Below, one piece after another: positions 38,808 through 47,792 of a DNA stretch of 49,998 bases. The stretch is from assembly GCF_000797515.1 (NCBI RefSeq), contig NZ_JSBN01000050.1, positions 1 through 49,998 on the forward strand, in the 5' to 3' direction. The DNA is from Sphingomonas sp. Ant H11 (lineage in GTDB: Bacteria > Pseudomonadota > Alphaproteobacteria > Sphingomonadales > Sphingomonadaceae). A model generated the notes under the pieces. That model was not told where the DNA came from. It worked only from the letters and a program-made list of their open reading frames with translations, and ran no database searches. Each line of letters starts with the position of its first letter. Position 1 is the first letter of the stretch. A program made the translations under genes and the position numbers.

Positions 38808-40598
38808 ATGTCAATACGCCGCCTGCCAGAACATCTCGTCAATCGCATCGCTGCCGGTGAAGTGGTGGAACGGCCCGCCAGCGCGTTGAAGGAACTGGTC
38901 GAGAATGCGATCGACGCCGGGGCCACCCGCATCGCTGTGCGCCTTGGGGGTGGGGGGACCGATCTGGTCGAAGTGACCGACGACGGATGCGGCATGACCC
39001 CGCCCGATATGGCACTGGCGCTGGAGCGCCATGCCACCTCCAAGCTTCCCGATGAGGCGATCGAAGCGGTCAGTACGCTCGGCTTTCGCGGCGAGGCGTT
39101 GCCCTCGATTGCAAGTGTCGCGCGGCTAACGCTGGAAAGCCGCCCGCGCGGGGCGGAAGGGTGGGCGCGCGTGGTCGACAATGGCGTGCTGGTGTCGGAG
39201 GGCCCCGCTGCGATTCCGCCGGGGACGCGCGTGCGCGTCGAGGCGCTGTTCGAGCGCGTGCCCGCGCGGCGCAAGTTCCTGCGCTCGGCGCGTAGCGAGT
39301 TCGCCGCCTGCATCGACGTGGTCAAGCGGCTCGCCATGGCACGGCCCGACATCGGGTTTTCGGTCGAGCATGACGGGCGGCGCTCGTTCGGGGTGAGTGC
39401 GGGCGAGACCTTGCCCGACCGCGTCGCCGCGCTGACCGATCGCGGGTTGATCGACAATGGCGTTGGCGTCGATTTCGTGCGCGAAGGGATCGGGCTTGGC
39501 GGCATCGCCGGGTTGCCCACCTTCAATCGCGGCATTGCCGACCACCAATATCTGTTCGTCAACGGGCGCCCGGTGAAGGACCGCCTGCTGATCGGGGCGA
39601 TTCGCGGCGCCTATGCCGAGATGATGCCGCGCGACCGCCATGCGGTGGTGGCCTTGTTCCTCGACGTGCCGCCCGACGCGGTCGACGTGAACGTGCATCC
39701 GGCGAAGACCGAAGTGCGCTTCCGCGATCCGGCGCTGGTGCGCGGGCTGATCGTCAGCGGCCTGCGCCGCGCGCTGGATGAAGCCGGGCACCGCAGCCAG
39801 CGGGCACCGGAAACGGCGATGGCGGCTTGGCAAAGCGAGCCGGTCGAGGCGATCGCGCCGCCATCTCCCTCTCCCCACTTGTGGGGAGAGGGTCGGGGAG
39901 AGGGGCAGTGGGAAGCGCCACGGCCCGCTTACACCCTCAACGACCGCCGCCCCAGCTTCACCCCACCCCCGCAAGCTCGCGCCGAACCGGCTTATGCGCC
40001 GCCGCCCGAAACCGCCGACTATCCGCTCGGCGTCGCGCGCGGGCAGGTGGCCAAGACCTATATCGTCGCCGAAAGCCGCGACGGGCTGATCCTGGTCGAC
40101 CAGCACGCCGCGCACGAACGGCTCGTGCTCGAACGTATGCGCAAGGCGATGGCGAGCGGCGGGGTGGCGAGCCAGGCGCTGCTGCTGCCCGAAGTGATCG
40201 AACTCGATGAACCGGCCTGCGACCGGCTGGAGGCACGCGCGGCGGAACTGAGCGAATTCGGGCTCGACCTCGACCGCTTCGGCCCGCGCGCGATGCTGGT
40301 GCGCGGTGTGCCGGCGATGCTCGGGCAGGGGGATGTGACGGGCCTCGTCACCGATCTGGCCGATGAGCTCGCCGCGTTCGATGAGGCGCTGTCTTTGCGC
40401 GAGCGGCTCGACCATGTCGCTGCGACGATGGCGTGCCACGGCTCGGTGCGCGCCGGGCGGGTGCTGTCGGTCGCCGAGATGAACGCGCTGCTGCGCGAAA
40501 TGGAGGTCACCCCGCACTCGGGCCAATGCAATCACGGTCGTCCGACCTGGGTGAAGCTGGCGCATGGCGACATCGAGAAGTTGTTCGGGCGGAAATAG
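38808..40598 (+). CDS. mutL: DNA mismatch repair protein MutL
   Basis: Couples MutS to strand cleavage in mismatch repair. The N-terminal GHKL ATPase has motif I in ELVENAIDAGATRI, motif II in DDGCGM and motif III in TLGFRGEALPSIASVARL. The C-terminal endonuclease motif DQHAAHERLVLE fits the DQHAx2Ex4E pattern, so this MutL should nick DNA itself. The last residues include SGQCNHGRPTWVKL. 596 residues, normal. Between the two domains the linker is partly encoded by a palindromic repeat (39867-39905), read in frame as PSPSPHLWGEGRGEG. Intact, single gene, divergent from mreB. Confidence 0.96.
   Translation: MSIRRLPEHLVNRIAAGEVVERPASALKELVENAIDAGATRIAVRLGGGGTDLVEVTDDGCGMTPPDMALALERHATSKLPDEAIEAVSTLGFRGEALPSIASVARLTLESRPRGAEGWARVVDNGVLVSEGPAAIPPGTRVRVEALFERVPARRKFLRSARSEFAACIDVVKRLAMARPDIGFSVEHDGRRSFGVSAGETLPDRVAALTDRGLIDNGVGVDFVREGIGLGGIAGLPTFNRGIADHQYLFVNGRPVKDRLLIGAIRGAYAEMMPRDRHAVVALFLDVPPDAVDVNVHPAKTEVRFRDPALVRGLIVSGLRRALDEAGHRSQRAPETAMAAWQSEPVEAIAPPSPSPHLWGEGRGEGQWEAPRPAYTLNDRRPSFTPPPQARAEPAYAPPPETADYPLGVARGQVAKTYIVAESRDGLILVDQHAAHERLVLERMRKAMASGGVASQALLLPEVIELDEPACDRLEARAAELSEFGLDLDRFGPRAMLVRGVPAMLGQGDVTGLVTDLADELAAFDEALSLRERLDHVAATMACHGSVRAGRVLSVAEMNALLREMEVTPHSGQCNHGRPTWVKLAHGDIEKLFGRK
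39867..39905. repeat. Palindromic repeat inserted in frame within mutL
   Basis: CCCTCTCCCCAC (39867-39878), TT, GTGGGGAGAGGG (39881-39892) is a perfect 12-bp palindrome, followed by TCGGGGAGAGGGG. Similar CCCCTCCCC-type palindromes are intergenic at 40839-40857 and 49942-49974. Here the element is part of the coding frame of the flexible linker of MutL. Confidence 0.85.
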
Positions 40599-40754
40599 CG
40601 TGCGGCTTGCGCAGGAATGAACGACGGAGCGTTGATTCGCTCATTTCGTCTACAATAAAGAACGCTTCGCCGTATTGAATTGGGCGGCGCGCATACGCAT
40701 CTCATGCGCAACGTTGTCCAGGCAACATCCCATCACCGCAAAGCGATCTTTCCC

Positions 40755-40832
40755 ATGAACAAGATTCTTCCCGTTTTCCTAGCGCTTATCCCCTTTGCTG
40801 CGCTGGTCGGCGCGTGCGCGGTCACGGGGTAA
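40755..40832 (+). CDS. Putative 25-residue lipoprotein
   Basis: ATG 40755 opens MNKILPVFLALIPFAALVGA, followed by CAVTG and a stop. This is a lipoprotein signal with lipobox LVGAC, like very short entericidin-type lipoproteins. There is no clear ribosome site, and the reading frame stops just before a palindrome, so truncation is possible. It is too short for certainty. Confidence 0.38.
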   Translation: MNKILPVFLALIPFAALVGACAVTG

Positions 40833-40838
40833 CTGCAT

Positions 40839-40857
40839 CCTCCCCGTGCCGGGGAGG
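40839..40857. repeat. Short GC-rich palindrome
   Basis: CCTCCCC, GTGCC, GGGGAGG forms a 7-bp stem. It resembles the CCCCTCCCC-type palindromes elsewhere in the window and lies between the short lipoprotein frame and the rplI-side terminator. Confidence 0.6.
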
Positions 40858-40876
40858 ACAGGCACACATAAGAAAA

Positions 40877-40909
40877 GGGCCGCCCGGATTGCTCCGGACG
40901 GCCCTTTTT
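40877..40909. terminator. Bidirectional Rho-independent terminator after rplI
   Basis: GGGCCGCCCGGA (40877-40888), loop TTGC, TCCGGACGGCCC (40893-40904), then five T at 40905-40909. The stem has 11 of 12 pairs. Four A at 40873-40876 give a T tract on the minus strand too. It should end the leftward rpsF-rpsR-rplI transcript, 22 bases after the rplI stop. Confidence 0.88.
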
Positions 40910-40930
40910 CTGTGCGCTTGAGCGAACGGC

Positions 40931-41530
40931 TCAGGCTGCGGCCGGTGCCTCGGCATCGTCCGCGCCGACTTCCGCCGTCGCGCCGGGTTCGGCATTGGGA
41001 TCGTACGCTTCGACGAAACCAGCCTCGTCCTTTTCGAACATGGCTTCCATGACGTTGACGCCCTTGGCCTGCATCTCGGCCTCTTCGGGCGAGCGTGCAA
41101 TGTTGACCTTGATCGTCACCGACACTTCCGGGTGCAGCGAAACCTTGACCTCATAGAGGCCAATTGCCTTGATCGGCTTGTTGAGCACGATCGCCGACTT
41201 CGAGACCTTGTGGCCAGCGGCGTCGAGCGCTTCGATCAGATCGCGCACGGCGACCGAACCATAGAGCTGGCCGGTGTTCGACGACTGGCGGATCAGCGTC
41301 AGCGTGATGCCGTCGATCGTCTTGGCTTCGACCTCGGCTTCCGAACGCTTGGCAGCGTTGTCGGCCACGATCTTCTCGCGGTTCTTTTCGAAGACCTTGC
41401 GGTTGGCTTCGTTGGAACGGAGCGCCTTCTTGTTCGGCAGCAGGTAGTTACGGGCAAAGCCGTCCTTGACCTTGACGACGTCGCCGATGTTGCCGAGCTT
41501 TTCGACGCGTTCCAGCAGGATGATGTCCAT
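40931..41530 (-). CDS. rplI: 50S ribosomal protein L9 (bL9)
   Basis: 199-residue L9. The N-terminal RNA-binding domain starts MDIILLERVEKLGNIGDVVK and contains GFARNYLLPNKKALRSNEAN, the family signature. A long connecting helix (RKVFEKNREKIVADNAAKRS) and the C-terminal domain follow. It carries an acidic Ala/Glu-rich tail (GATAEVGADDAEAPAAA) that makes it longer than the ~150-residue Escherichia protein, common in alphaproteobacteria. It is 12 bases from rpsR and followed by a strong terminator. Confidence 0.97.
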   Translation of the reverse strand: MDIILLERVEKLGNIGDVVKVKDGFARNYLLPNKKALRSNEANRKVFEKNREKIVADNAAKRSEAEVEAKTIDGITLTLIRQSSNTGQLYGSVAVRDLIEALDAAGHKVSKSAIVLNKPIKAIGLYEVKVSLHPEVSVTIKVNIARSPEEAEMQAKGVNVMEAMFEKDEAGFVEAYDPNAEPGATAEVGADDAEAPAAA

Positions 41531-41542
41531 CTGTTGGGCCCC

Positions 41543-41767
41543 TTACTTAACGATGTAGGGCAGCAGGCCCAGATGGCGCGAACGCTTGATCGCCTGGGCG
41601 AGCTCGCGCTGCTTCTTGGCGCTCACCGAGGTGATGCGCGACGGGACGATCTTGCCACGCTCGGACACGAAGCCCTGCAGCAGACGGACGTCCTTATAAT
41701 CGATCCGGGGCGCGTCCTTCGCGGAGAAGGGGCAGCTCTTGCGGCGGCGGAAAAATGGGCGTGCCAT
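41543..41767 (-). CDS. rpsR: 30S ribosomal protein S18 (bS18)
   Basis: 74-residue S18, [20 protein letters not shown] and then [40 protein letters not shown]. The RFxRRRK-type N-terminus, the SRIT motif and the KR-AR-L-PY end are diagnostic. It sits on the 30S platform next to S6, whose gene rpsF lies just upstream. Start 12 bases from rpsF; intact. Confidence 0.97.
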   Translation of the reverse strand: MARPFFRRRKSCPFSAKDAPRIDYKDVRLLQGFVSERGKIVPSRITSVSAKKQRELAQAIKRSRHLGLLPYIVK

Positions 41768-41779
41768 ATCTATAGCTCC

Positions 41780-42214
41780 TTATTCGCCGTCAAAGCTGCG
41801 GCGGGGGCGATCCTCGCGGTCGCCGCGGTCGGGACGATCGCCACGGCCTTCGCGGCCGCCTTCACGATCGCTGCGACGCTCACGGTCACGATCGGACTTG
41901 CGCATCATCACGCTCGGGCCCTCTTCGGACGCGTCGATCTTGACGGTCATGTAGCGAATAATGTCTTCGTTGATCTGAACCTGACGCTCCAGCTCGACGA
42001 TCACGCTGCCCGGGGCATCGATTTCGAGCATGACGTAATGCGCCTTGCGGTTCTTGGCGATCTTGTAGGCGAGGCTGCGCAGGCCCCAATTCTCGGTCTT
42101 GACGACCCGGCCTTCATTATCGTTCACGATCTTGGTGGCGATTTCCGCCAGAGCGTCCACTTGCGCCTGTGCCAGATCCTGGCGCGCAAGGAACACGTGC
42201 TCGTATAGAGCCAT
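41780..42214 (-). CDS. rpsF: 30S ribosomal protein S6 (bS6)
   Basis: 144-residue S6. It starts [20 protein letters not shown], contains [20 protein letters not shown] and [18 protein letters not shown], and ends in a charged Arg/Asp/Gly tail ([19 protein letters not shown]). The tail is long, as in many alphaproteobacteria. Upstream of ATG 42214 a longer open frame exists but is not protein-like, so this start is preferred. It heads the rpsF-rpsR-rplI operon. Confidence 0.96.
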   Translation of the reverse strand: MALYEHVFLARQDLAQAQVDALAEIATKIVNDNEGRVVKTENWGLRSLAYKIAKNRKAHYVMLEIDAPGSVIVELERQVQINEDIIRYMTVKIDASEEGPSVMMRKSDRDRERRSDREGGREGRGDRPDRGDREDRPRRSFDGE

Positions 42215-42378
42215 GTGTCTCGTCTCTCTTCTTGGCCGATCGCTGACGCCCGCACCATGCGAAACGCCCCTCCGGCTATCGTCTTGCATAACAACCGGGG
42301 CGGAAAGCGTGCGCTCTCCACCCCGATCGGCGTCCCATAGCGAAATTCGCGAGGAAGGCAAGCCCGGTACGGACCTCC

Positions 42379-42473
42379 GTCACCCCGGCCTTGTGCCGGG
42401 GGCCACCGTCGTCCGAGCGGATCGACTGCAGGGTGTGCGGCCCGGTGGATGCCGGGACAAGCCCGGCATGACG
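42379..42473. repeat. Pair of inverted REP-like palindromes
   Basis: GTCACCCCGGCCTTGTGCCG at the left and a facing copy (GGTGGATGCCGGGACAAGCC to CGGCATGACG) form a REP pair in the 272 bp between the rcnB-like gene and rpsF. The same family of units is found again at 47679-47707 and 48228-48322. The rpsF promoter must lie in the rest of this gap (42215-42378); no other element is seen there. Confidence 0.85.
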
Positions 42474-42486
42474 AAGACGACGCGCC

Positions 42487-42849
42487 TTAGTTGAACGCGC
42501 CCGCCAGCACCGCGCCGATCAGGCCGCCGCTGAGCGCGACGAGGACGGCGTCATTGCCCGAGCGCACCCAGTGATAGCCGCGCGGCGGCGCGTACAGGCG
42601 GCGGCCGCGATACTGACGCCAATCGCTGATTTCGCGATAGTTGGAGGCATAGCGGCGGTCGAAGCGCTGCCCGCGGGCCCAGCGACGGCCGGGTTCGGGA
42701 CGGACGACCGTGCGCTTGGTGACGACGGTGCGGCCATTTGGCTGATGGCGGACCTCCGTCGTGCGGCGCTCGTCGCGCTGCTGCGCGCTCGCGGCGAGCG
42801 GGCTGAGGACGGTGGTGGCGGCCAGAACGGCGAGGATGAGTTTCTTCAT
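42487..42849 (-). CDS. RcnB-family periplasmic protein
   Basis: 120 residues. A signal peptide MKKLILAVLAATTVLSPLAA ends near ASA. An Arg-rich, Gln-rich middle follows, then the RcnB-like core (REISDWRQYRGRRLYAPPRG, YHWVRSGNDAVLVALSGGLI). The family's named member helps nickel/cobalt efflux in Escherichia; most alphaproteobacterial copies are of unknown role. ATG 42849 was chosen because of the AAGGAG ribosome site and the signal peptide. Divergent from fabD. Confidence 0.82.
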   Translation of the reverse strand: MKKLILAVLAATTVLSPLAASAQQRDERRTTEVRHQPNGRTVVTKRTVVRPEPGRRWARGQRFDRRYASNYREISDWRQYRGRRLYAPPRGYHWVRSGNDAVLVALSGGLIGAVLAGAFN

Positions 42850-43057
42850 GATGGGCTCCTTGTTTGTACACGGCGCCTTACTCCCGGCGTCGAACACATA
42901 TGTGGGACGTGGTTGTCGCACGCCCGTGGCGGATAGAACCCGAAATGGTCGCAAAGTGTCCCGCCCGCTTCGGCCCTGTTCAGGTTCAGCGCAGGGTGCC
43001 CCGTTCTTGACGCGGCTTTGGCGGAGCGCCTAACCGCCGCACCAAAGGAGTATCACG

Positions 43058-44016
43058 ATGCGCGCTTTCATTTTTCCGGGGCAGGGCAGCCAGAGCGTTG
43101 GCATGGGCAAGGCGCTGGCCGAGGCGAGCGCGGAGGCGCGGGCGGTGTTTCAGGAAGTCGACGAGGTGCTGGGCCAGCATCTGTTCCGGCTGATGAGCGA
43201 AGGGCCGGAGGATCAGCTGCAACTGACCGAAAATGCCCAGCCCGCGATCATGGCCAATGCCATCGCGACATTGCGGGTGCTGGAGAAAGAGGGCGGTATC
43301 CGGCTGGCGGACAAGGCCGATTATGTCGCGGGGCATTCGCTGGGCGAATATACCGCTTTGTGCGCTGCGGGCGCGATCGACCTGGCGACGACGGCGTTGC
43401 TGCTGAAGCATCGCGGGCTGGCGATGCAGGCCGCAGTGCCAGTCGGCGTGGGTGCGATGGCGGCGCTGCTCGGGGCCGATATCGACAAGGCGCGCACAAT
43501 CGCCGAGGCGGCGGCCGAGGGCCCGCGCCGGAAGGCGGAGACAAATGGGTGTGCACCGTCGCCAATGACAATGATCCCTCGCAAGTGGTGATTTCGGGTC
43601 ATCGCGGCGCGATCGAGCGCGCGGTGGCGCTGGCCAAGGACATGGGCGCGAAGCGCGCGGTCTTGCTACCGGTATCGGCACCGTTCCACTGCCCGCTGAT
43701 GCAGCCCGCCGCCGACGCGATGGCAAAGGCGCTGGCCGATGCGCGGATCGATGCGCCGCTGGTTCCGGTTTTCGCCAATGTCACCGCCTCGCCGGTCGGC
43801 GATGTCGACACGATCCGGCGGCTATTGGTCGAGCAAGTGACCGGCATGGTGCGCTGGCGAGAATCGGTGCTGGCGATGGCGGAAACGGGCGTGGAGCGCT
43901 TCGTCGAATTCGGCGGCAAGGTACTGACCCCGATGGTCAAGCGCATCGCGGCGGACGTCGATGCCGTCAGCGTGGTGACGATGGCGGAGATCGAGGCTTT
44001 GGCGAAGGCGCTTTAG
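43058..44016 (+). CDS. fabD: Malonyl-CoA:ACP transacylase (one frame break)
   Basis: Loads malonyl groups onto acyl carrier protein for fatty-acid synthesis in the cytosol. The active serine is in AGHSLGEYTALCAAG and the catalytic His in VSAPFHCPLM; the N-terminus AFIFPGQGSQSVGMG is diagnostic. The frame breaks in about 43521-43528, where one G seems missing before the GGDKWVCTVANDND part. Joined length is about 320 residues, normal. AAAGGAG lies 8 bases before ATG. Essential in most bacteria, so the break is almost certainly an assembly error. Followed by fabG, acpP, fabF. Confidence 0.93.
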
Positions 44017-44079
44017 GACGTTTTTTGCGCAGGGATGAGGTGACCGCCTTCGCGTGAATCATATCAATCGGAGAGAATA

Positions 44080-44821
44080 ATGTTCGACCTTACAGGCATG
44101 ACCGCGCTGGTGACGGGCGCTTCGGGGGGGGATTGGGTCCGCGATCGCGCGCGCGCTTGCGGCACAAGGCGCGCGGCTGGCGGTTTCCGGGTCCAATATC
44201 GCAAAATTGGAGGCGTTTCGGGATAGCCTCGGCGGCGACCATGTCGCTTTGCCGTGCGACCTTTCGGATGGTGCCGCAGTCGATGCACTGGTGCCCGCGG
44301 CGGTCGAGGCGTTGGGGGGAAAGCTCGACATCCTCGTCAACAATGGCGGCATCACGCGCGACAACCTCGTCATGCGGATGAAGGACGAGGAATGGGATCA
44401 GGTGATCCGGGTCAATTTGGAGGCGGCGTTCCGGCTGGCCCGCGCGGCAGCACGCCCGATGATGAAGGCGCGCTTCGGGCGAATCGTGTCGATCACCTCG
44501 GTCGTCGGCACCACCGGCAACCCGGGCCAGGCCAATTATGCCGCATCCAAGGGCGCGCTGACCGCGATGTCCAAGGCGTTGGCGCAGGAACTTGCCAGCC
44601 GCGGCATTACTGTCAATTGCGTCGCACCGGGCTTCATCGCCTCGCCGATGACCGACAGCCTGCCCGATGCGCAAAAGGAAGCGCTTAACGCACGGATTCC
44701 GATGGGTAAGATGGGCGAGGGCGCGGATATCGGCGCGGCCGTGGTGTATCTGGCCAGCCGTGAGGCGGGTTACGTCACCGGGCAGACCTTGCACGTCAAC
44801 GGCGGAATGGCGATGATCTGA
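44080..44821 (+). CDS. fabG: 3-oxoacyl-ACP reductase (one frame break)
   Basis: NADPH-dependent SDR enzyme of the elongation cycle. The nucleotide loop should read TGASGGIGSAIARAL, but a run of eight G at 44124-44131 (seven expected) shifts the frame inside it. Downstream the frame is clean: the NNG motif (ILVNNGGITRDN), catalytic Ser in SITSVVG, the YxxxK in NYAASKGAL, and the C-terminus GQTLHVNGGMAMI. ATG 44080 with GGAG nearby. Joined length about 246 residues is normal. It is between fabD and acpP in a co-directional fab cluster. Confidence 0.93.
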
Positions 44822-44973
44822 TCGCCATCGCATAGGACGGCGGCATGGTTAGCGATACGGTCCTGGCGGGCAAATAGCCCGGCTCGCCACGCCGCCCTCT
44901 TGCGCCGTTCCGATGCGCGTTCTACGTGCGTTCAGGAAACACCTAAACCCCCACCGACTAGAGGGAAGATACA

Positions 44974-45210
44974 ATGAGCGAGATCGCAGAGCGCGTTAAG
45001 AAGATCGTCGTCGAGCACCTCGGCGTCGAAGCCGACAAGGTGACGGAAGACGCGAGCTTCATCGACGATCTGGGCGCGGACAGCCTCGACATCGTGGAAC
45101 TCGTGATGGCGTTCGAAGAAGAATTCGAAGTCGAAATTCCCGACGATGCTGCCGAGAAGATCACGACCGTCAAGGATGCGATCACCTTTATCGACGAGCA
45201 CAAGGGCTGA
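44974..45210 (+). CDS. acpP: Acyl carrier protein
   Basis: 78 residues, acidic, helical. The phosphopantetheine-bearing serine is in [13 protein letters not shown]-terminus [20 protein letters not shown], normal start with GAGGGAAG upstream. It carries the growing acyl chain for the enzymes encoded around it. Intact. 152 bases separate it from fabG, enough for its own promoter, which would fit its very high expression. Confidence 0.97.
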   Translation: MSEIAERVKKIVVEHLGVEADKVTEDASFIDDLGADSLDIVELVMAFEEEFEVEIPDDAAEKITTVKDAITFIDEHKG

Positions 45211-45247
45211 GCGCCACGCCTCTGGCGCGGCCGCACGGCTGAACACA

Positions 45248-45297
45248 GGAACGGCTCCCCGTCCCAGGGCACTGACCGGGGGCGAGGGGCCGTTTCC
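45248..45297 (+). terminator. Long hairpin between acpP and fabF, possible attenuator
   Basis: GGAACGGCTCCCCG (from 45248) pairs with CGAGGGGCCGTTTCC (to 45297), with a middle CCC/GGG stem. It lies 38 bases after acpP and 33 before fabF. No clean T tract follows, so it could reduce read-through from the abundant acpP message rather than stop it fully. Confidence 0.6.
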
Positions 45298-45330
45298 CAT
45301 TTACGAGCATTTGAATAAACGGAGATGGCC

Positions 45331-46589
45331 ATGCGCCGTGTTGTCGTAACCGGACTCGGGCTGGTGACGCCTTTGGGGGCCGATGTCGAAACCGCCTGGG
45401 CGAACATCCTGGCGTCGAAATCGGGCGCGGGCACGATCACGCGCTTCGACGCGACCGATTATGCCTGCACGATCGCGTGCGAGGTGAAGCCCGCCGATCA
45501 TGCCTATGGCTTCGACCCGGGCAAGCGCGTCGACCACAAGGTGCAGCGCCAGGTCGATCCGTTCATTATCTATGGCATCGATGCCGCCGGGCAGGCGCTG
45601 GAAGACGCCGGTCTGCTCGACATGACCGAGGAACAGAAGTTCCGCGCGGGTTGCTCGATCGGATCGGGCATTGGCGGACTTCCGGGCATCGCCAGCGAAT
45701 CGATCGTGTTGCATGAAAAGGGGCCGCGCCGCGTTTCCCCGCATTTCGTGCATGGCCGCCTGATCAACCTCATCACTGGCCAGGTGCAGATCAAATACGG
45801 CCTGATGGGGCCTAACCACGCGGTCGTCACCGCGTGTTCGACCGGCGCGCATTCGATCGGCGATGCCGCGCGGATGATTGCGATGGACGATGCCGACGTG
45901 ATGCTGGCAGGCGGTGCCGAGGGCGCGATCTGCCCGCTCGGCATTGCCGGTTTCGCGCAGGCGCGCGCGCTGTCGACCAATTTCAACGCGACCCCCGAAC
46001 GCGGCAGCCGCCCGTATGACAAGGATCGCGACGGCTTCGTCATGGGCGAGGGCGCGGGCGCGTCTGTCTTGAGGAATATGAGCACGCCAAGGCGCGCGGC
46101 GCGAAAATCTATGCCGAGGTGATTGGCTATGGCCTGTCGGGCGATGCCTATCACGTCACCGCGCCGCACCCGGAAGGCTCGGGCGCGTTCCGCTCGATGC
46201 AGATGGCGATGAAGAAGTCGGGCCTCGCTTTGTCCGACATCGATTACATCAACGCGCACGGCACCTCGACTCCGCTCGGCGACGAGCTGGAACTGAACGC
46301 AGTGCGTCGCCTGTTCGGCAACAATATCGACACGCTGTCGATGAGCTCGACCAAGTCGGCGATCGGGCATCTGCTCGGCGGCGCGGGTGCGGTGGAGAGC
46401 ATCTTCTGCATCCTCGCTTTGCGCGACCAGATCGTGCCGCCGACGCTCAACCTCGACAATCCGAGCGAGAATTGCGCCGGCGTCGATCTGGTGCCGCATG
46501 TTGCCAAGAAGCGCTCGGTCAAGGCAGTGCTGAACAACTCGTTCGGCTTTGGCGGGACGAATGCGAGCCTGGTGATGCGGGCGATCTGA
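45331..46589 (+). CDS. fabF: 3-oxoacyl-ACP synthase II (one frame break)
   Basis: Condensing enzyme that extends acyl-ACP. Starts MRRVVVTGLGLVTPLGADVE; the ATG at 45331 has GGAG 6 bases upstream, while ATG 45325 is too close to it. The catalytic Cys is in VVTACSTGAHS, and the two His are in NAHGTSTPLGD and SAIGHLLGGAGA. The frame breaks near 46070 (one G missing, VLEEYEHAKARGAKIY expected). Joined length is about 419 residues, normal. The break lies in an invariant part of a core gene, hence most likely artefactual. Confidence 0.93.
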
Positions 46590-46600
46590 TGCCGACCGCT

Positions 46601-46693
46601 TCCGTTCGCCCTGAGCCTGTCGAAGGGCAGCCCACCACGGGCGGAACCTCCGCTTTTGGGGAGCTGGGCTTCGACACGCTCAGCCCGAACGGG
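46601..46693. repeat. Inverted pair of TTCGCCCTGAGC-type repeats
   Basis: TCCGTTCGCCCTGAGCCTGT at 46601-46620, continuing CGAAGGGC, faces an imperfect reverse copy GGGCTTCGACACGCTCAGCC at 46666-46685 followed by CGAACGGG. This repeat type is common between genes in sphingomonads. It fills the space between fabF and mltG. Confidence 0.82.
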
Positions 46694-46703
46694 AAGTAGC
46701 GCC

Positions 46704-47669
46704 ATGCGCAAGCTCGGTTGCCTTGGATTGCTGCTCGGGCTTGTCGCGATTGCCGCGTTGTTCGGCGTTGCGCAGATGTGGGGCGGGCGCGGGCCGCTCG
46801 CCCACCCGATCACGGTGCAAATCGCGCCGGGCAGCAGTCTGGCAACCGCTTCGGTGCAGCTGGAGAAGGCCGGGGCGATTGCGTCGGCGTCGCGCTTCCG
46901 CCTGTTTGCCAAGGTGTTCGGGGCGGACGCACCGATCAAAGCGGGCGAATATCGCATTCCGGCGCATCTGAGCCAGGCCGACATCCTCAAGGTGTTGCAG
47001 GGCACCAAGACGATCCAGCGCTTCGTGACGATCCCCGAGGGCTGGCCCTCGGTGCTGGTCAAGGACGCGCTCGACAAGACGCCGGGGCTGACCGGAACGG
47101 TTCCGGTGCCCGAGGAAGGGAGCATCCTGCCTGACAGCTACGCGTTCCAGCGTGGCGACAGTCGCGCCTTTCTCGTCAAACGCATGCAGAGCGTGATGCG
47201 CCGCTACCTCGCCAATGCCTGGGCGAATCGCAAGCCTGGGCTGGCCGTGACCACGCCCGAACAGGCCCTTATCCTCGCCTCGATCGTGGAAAAGGAAACC
47301 GGCAAGCCGAGCGAGCGCGCGATGGTGGCGGCGGTCTATTCCAACCGGCTGAAGCGCGGCATGATGCTGCAGGCCGACCCGACGATCATCTACCCGATCA
47401 CCAAGGGGCGTCCACTCGGGCGGCGGATCTTGCTGTCCGAGGTTCACGCGGTGAACGCCTACAACACCTATGCGATGGTCGGGCTGCCCGCCGGGCCGAT
47501 CTGCAACCCAGGCCGCGCATCGATCGATGCGGTGCTGAACCCGGCCCCCTCAAATGCGCTGTACTTTGTGGCGGACGGGTCGGGCGGGCACGTCTTCGCC
47601 GACACGCTGGAACAACATAACGCCAATGTCGCCAAGTGGCGCGCGTACCGCGCGGCGCACGGGATTTAG
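46704..47669 (+). CDS. mltG: Endolytic transglycosylase MltG (YceG-like)
   Basis: Cleaves nascent glycan strands and sets their length. One N-terminal membrane helix (LGCLGLLLGLVAIAALFGVA), a LysM-like part (ITVQIAPGSSLATASVQLEK), and the catalytic YceG domain with Glu in LILASIVEKETGKPSERAMV and the conserved LQADPTIIYPITKG and LPAGPICNPGRASIDAVLNP. 321 residues, intact. ATG 46704 was chosen over an upstream frame that starts inside the repeat. Last gene of the fab-mltG block. Confidence 0.95.
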   Translation: MRKLGCLGLLLGLVAIAALFGVAQMWGGRGPLAHPITVQIAPGSSLATASVQLEKAGAIASASRFRLFAKVFGADAPIKAGEYRIPAHLSQADILKVLQGTKTIQRFVTIPEGWPSVLVKDALDKTPGLTGTVPVPEEGSILPDSYAFQRGDSRAFLVKRMQSVMRRYLANAWANRKPGLAVTTPEQALILASIVEKETGKPSERAMVAAVYSNRLKRGMMLQADPTIIYPITKGRPLGRRILLSEVHAVNAYNTYAMVGLPAGPICNPGRASIDAVLNPAPSNALYFVADGSGGHVFADTLEQHNANVAKWRAYRAAHGI

Positions 47670-47678
47670 CCCCTAGCC

Positions 47679-47707
47679 GTCATGCCGGGCTTGTCCCGGC
47701 ATCCACC
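47679..47707. repeat. Single REP-like palindrome unit
   Basis: GTCATGCCGGGCTTGTCCCG, then GCATCCACC: the same unit as in the REP pairs at 42379-42473 and 48228-48322. No inverted partner is evident within the next 80 bases. Confidence 0.8.
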
Positions 47708-47792
47708 GGGCCGCGCGGCATACGGGTGGTTGCCTTGGCAGTGTTCCCAATCTGCTGTACCTCCGGCGGAACAGGCGGTTGGGGAAGCATGG

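Noticed and set aside
39126..40565. A 479-codon open frame opposite mutL
   Set aside because: Antisense to a complete MutL with GHKL and DQHA motifs; His/Arg-rich nonsense.
43058..46589. True pseudogenes fabD, fabG and fabF
   Set aside because: They are core genes, each with a single-base break and otherwise perfect motifs; sequencing error is far more likely.
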